Positions 54,610 through 56,476 of a stretch of 56,476 nucleotides of DNA are shown piece by piece. The stretch is from Bacillota bacterium (GTDB taxonomy: Bacteria; Bacillota; DTU025). Location of the stretch: positions 1 through 56,476 of the forward strand of contig JAQVXE010000005.1 of NCBI GenBank assembly GCA_028709305.1, written 5' to 3'. The translations under genes were made by a program, and so were the position numbers. Positions within the stretch are counted from its first letter, which is position 1, and every line of letters starts with the position of its first letter. The notes beneath the pieces were generated by a model. The model did not search any database. It saw nothing but the letters and a program-made list of their open reading frames with translations, and had not been told where the DNA came from.

Positions 54610-55077
54610 ATGGCCGATAAGGAATTGTCTGCTAAGGTGGTGGCGACTAACAGAAGAGCGAGGCATGAATATTTCATTGAGGAGACGTACGAAGCAGGCA
54701 TTGCGCTGACAGGAACTGAGATTCAAAGCGTAAGGCAAGGAAGGGTTAGCCTAGCAGATGCATATGCTGAGGTACGCAACGGTGAGGTGTTGATGGTTAA
54801 CGCACATATCGCCGAATATGATTTTGGCAACAGGTTTAACCACGATCCGCGTAGGCCTCGTAAACTGCTCCTTCACAAGAAGGAGATACGGCGGCTAGAC
54901 TCCCGCGTGCGCGAGCAAGGATACACCATTGTTCCGTTGAAGATGTACATCGTGAGAGGTTATGCCAAAGTCGAGATAGGGCTTGCAAAGGGAAAGAAGC
55001 TCTGGGACAAGCGTCGGGATATTGCGGAACGCCAAGCCAGGCGTGAAATGGAAAGGGCCACCAAGCGTAGAGAGTAA
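54610..55077 (+). CDS. smpB: tmRNA-binding protein SmpB
   Basis: 155 residues from ATG 54610, eight bases after GGAGG. Conserved elements are [51 protein letters not shown] and the basic C-terminal tail [18 protein letters not shown]. SmpB delivers tmRNA to stalled ribosomes and occupies the decoding site for trans-translation. Its partner ssrA starts 125 bp downstream under its own promoter. A hairpin without T-run (CTGAGC/GCTCAG, 55092-55114) follows the stop. Confidence 0.95.
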   Translation: MADKELSAKVVATNRRARHEYFIEETYEAGIALTGTEIQSVRQGRVSLADAYAEVRNGEVLMVNAHIAEYDFGNRFNHDPRRPRKLLLHKKEIRRLDSRVREQGYTIVPLKMYIVRGYAKVEIGLAKGKKLWDKRRDIAERQARREMERATKRRE

Positions 55078-55152
55078 TGGCAGTGCTGGGGCTGAGCGCC
55101 GACGTGGAGCTCAGGAGCAGCGTGCGAACATGTGTTGGCGTCACAGTCACAT

Positions 55153-55182
55153 TTGATCCAGCCACTGATTGAGTGATATAAT
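55153..55182 (+). promoter_or_regulatory. promoter of ssrA (tmRNA)
   Basis: TTGATC (55153-55158), an 18-bp spacer and a perfect TATAAT (55177-55182), 20 bp before the mature 5' end, leaving a short leader for RNase P to remove. Confidence 0.82.
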
Positions 55183-55202
55183 ACTCTTGGAACAGAATAC
55201 AT

Positions 55203-55554
55203 GGGGGCGTTATGGTTTCGACGGAGAGCGTTGCAAGAGGCGCGGCGGGCCGAGATCCCACCTCCTCGTTAATCGGTGGAAGCACGATAAGTGCCAACGA
55301 TTACGCTTACGCTGCTTAATTAATTAAGTAGCCGTCCAACCCGATCTTCTCCCGAGAGCTCGGCAAGGGCGTCATTTAAGTCGGGATGCTTGTGCGCCAA
55401 TTCTCGGAGGCGTACACTAAGAACATCGAGATAGCCCTCGGGCAGCGTGCCCGTGCGCGGCATCGCAGGGCGAAATAACGTATGCGGGCTACGCTCGTAG
55501 AAGTGCCTTGAGTGGCCTTTTCGGACCCGGGTTCGACTCCCGGCGCCTCCACCA
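55203..55554 (+). ncRNA. ssrA: tmRNA
   Basis: About 352 nt including an encoded CCA. The 5' end GGGGGCG pairs with CGCCTCC just before ACCA to form the acceptor stem, and the T-arm GGGTTCGACTCC is intact. The tag frame starts at GCC 55293 and reads A-N-D-Y-A-Y-A-A before TAA (55317-55319). The tag is only 8 residues and ends in YAA rather than the usual LAA. Pseudoknot-forming segments follow the tag. It rescues stalled ribosomes with SmpB. Confidence 0.95.
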
Positions 55555-55586
55555 AATTCAGTTAGAATTTGGGAAACACACATTTG

Positions 55587-55628
55587 ACTCGCGGCTTACG
55601 TTGATTCAGGAAGAAGCTGCGAGTTTTT
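55587..55628 (+). terminator. intrinsic terminator of ssrA
   Basis: An 11-bp stem with one G-T pair (ACTCGCGGCTT with AAGCTGCGAGT) around a 16-nt loop, followed by TTTTT. Confidence 0.85.
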
Positions 55629-55724
55629 GATTCATTTCGCGCAGGATCTGGAATTCTGGTCAGGTGGTAGAGGAACAGATGAATTCTTGGAGAACGTGTA
55701 CGGCGCAAGGAGGTGTATTGGCGC

Positions 55725-56336
55725 ATGCAGGCTCGAATAGGCAAGTCGGCTCCTGATTTTGATGCTGCGTCATTCGTTGCAGGTGAATTCAAGAACGTCA
55801 AACTGTCGAATTATCGTGGCAAATGGGTCATACTATGCTTCTATCCAGGGGATTTTACCTTTGTCTGACCCACTGAACTGGCGGCGGTCGCCGTCAAGTA
55901 TCCCGAGCTTCAGTCGATGGGGGTAGAAGTGCTCGCAATAAGCGTCGACAGCAAATTCAGCCACAAGATATGGCAGGAAACCGAGCTTTCGAAGATGGTG
56001 TCGGGCGGAGTACCCTACCCGGTCCTGTCTGACCCGGGTGGGAAGATTGGGACTCTCTACGGGGTTTATGACGAGGAAGCCGGGGTAAACGTTCGAGGAC
56101 GGTTCATAATCGATCCGGATGGGGTAATCCAGGCCATGGAGGTACTGACTCCCCCAGTAGGTCGAAACGTATCTGAGCTCATAAGGCAGGTAAACGCATA
56201 CCAGCACCACAGGGCAACTGGCGATGTCATGCCTTCGGGGTGGGAGCCTGGCAGGCCAACACTTAAGCCCGGGCCTAGTCTGGTGGGCCGTGTGTGGGAA
56301 GTTTGGAAACCTGAGCACGCTTTCGGCAGGCGCTAG
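55725..56336 (+). CDS. selenocysteine-containing peroxiredoxin (Prx/AhpC type), UGA-encoded Sec
   Basis: 203 residues if TGA 55866-55868 is read as selenocysteine (residue 48). AAGGAGG precedes ATG 55725 by eleven bases. The frame continues unbroken on both sides of the TGA with full peroxiredoxin homology: [52 protein letters not shown]. The TGA stands exactly at the peroxidatic Cys. The C-terminal motif that usually holds the resolving Cys (VCPAGW) reads VMPSGW, so it is a one-active-site form needing an external thiol. A hairpin with bacterial SECIS features follows the UGA. It should reduce peroxides in the cytoplasm. selA, selB, selC and selD are not in the window. Confidence 0.88.
55877..55899 (+). 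promoter_or_regulatory. bSECIS-like hairpin after the Sec UGA
   Basis: GGCGGC (55880-55885) pairs with GCCGTC (55890-55895), extended by T-A, C-G and A-T with one bulged A. The GGTC apical loop (55886-55889) starts 18 nt after the UGA, with G at the first two loop positions, as in bacterial SECIS elements bound by SelB. Confidence 0.7.
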
Positions 56337-56379
56337 ATTATCAGACCAGATCGTCTAAACATACATATAGTGATCCTGA

Positions 56380-56404
56380 CGGAGACCTAAACAGGTCTCC
56401 GTTT
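56380..56404 (+). terminator. terminator after the peroxiredoxin gene
   Basis: CGGAGACCT pairs perfectly with AGGTCTCCG around an AAAC loop, followed by TTT, 43 bp past the stop. The remaining 72 bp of the window hold no recognisable feature. Confidence 0.75.
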
Positions 56405-56476
56405 GGCATGTGGTGGAAATTGTTTGCTTGTAGCTGCAGGGTTACAGAAGAGCTTTCAAGCCGACATGGATCGAAG

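Noticed and set aside
55725-55868. Peroxiredoxin read as a pseudogene with a premature stop
   Set aside because: The only stop is TGA at the catalytic Cys position, the frame and homology continue, and a SECIS-like hairpin follows.

Overview
The window looks like chromosome from a spore-forming member of the Bacillota (Firmicutes) that probably has an outer membrane. Spore genes are plentiful: two CotF-like coat proteins, sleB/ypeB, a cwlD-gerM fusion, spmA/spmB and whiA. The CggR/glycolysis operon is typically Firmicute, and its operator nearly matches the Bacillus subtilis one. A protein at 23609-24949 has a signal peptide, beta-barrel-like composition and a C-terminal Phe, as outer-membrane porins do. 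This combination fits a deep-branching diderm Firmicute such as a Limnochordia-like lineage; that placement is inference. No transposase, integrase, phage gene, CRISPR array or tRNA was seen, so this looks like core chromosome. Start codons are often GTG or TTG and were placed here by their Shine-Dalgarno (SD) sequences.

Layout. 1-4.8 kb: end of a membrane protein, a TGS-domain nucleoside kinase, a YchF-like NTPase, two spore coat proteins and a HAD phosphatase. 4.7-12.1 kb (minus strand): a heterodimeric ABC exporter, a DUF255 thioredoxin-fold protein, a DUF1540 protein and a D-Ala-D-Ala-ligase-like ATP-grasp enzyme. 12.4-22.9 kb (plus): the germination group sleB, a second sleB-like gene and ypeB; an RsmC-like methyltransferase; cwlD-gerM; murA with Asp in place of the catalytic Cys; the Memo-AMMECR1 fusion with its radical SAM partner; and metG. 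23.6-26.4 kb: the porin-like protein and a LysM L,D-transpeptidase. 26.5-40.5 kb: sugar import and alpha-glucan metabolism, comprising an MsmX-type ATPase, a ROK sugar kinase, two membrane-anchored extracytoplasmic glucan proteins (one a GH57 relative without its nucleophile), a GT4 glucan synthase-like enzyme, a sugar nucleotidyltransferase fused to a degraded phosphomannomutase domain, two intact GH57 branching-enzyme-like proteins and a DUF4912 protein. 40.6-53.5 kb: rapZ-yvcK, spmAB on the opposite strand, whiA, rpoN, cggR-gap-pgk-tpiA-eno, a P1 peptidase and an ECF S component. 53.6-56.4 kb: secG, an HD-domain protein, smpB, tmRNA and a UGA-containing selenoprotein peroxiredoxin.

How it fits together. 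Sugar uptake (MsmX), phosphorylation (ROK), storage-glucan synthesis and branching (nucleotidyltransferase, GT4, GH57) and lower glycolysis under CggR lie within about 25 kb, with YvcK and RapZ, known regulators of carbon and envelope metabolism, between them. The tmRNA rescue system is complete: promoter, tag, terminator and smpB.

The items most worth following up are the selenoprotein peroxiredoxin with a bSECIS-like hairpin, the CggR operator and the alternative hairpins before gap, the missing start codon of the AmmeMemoRadiSam radical SAM gene, the Cys-to-Asp change in MurA, the porin in a sporulating lineage, and the alpha-glucan cluster with its inactive-looking GH57 and PMM domains.
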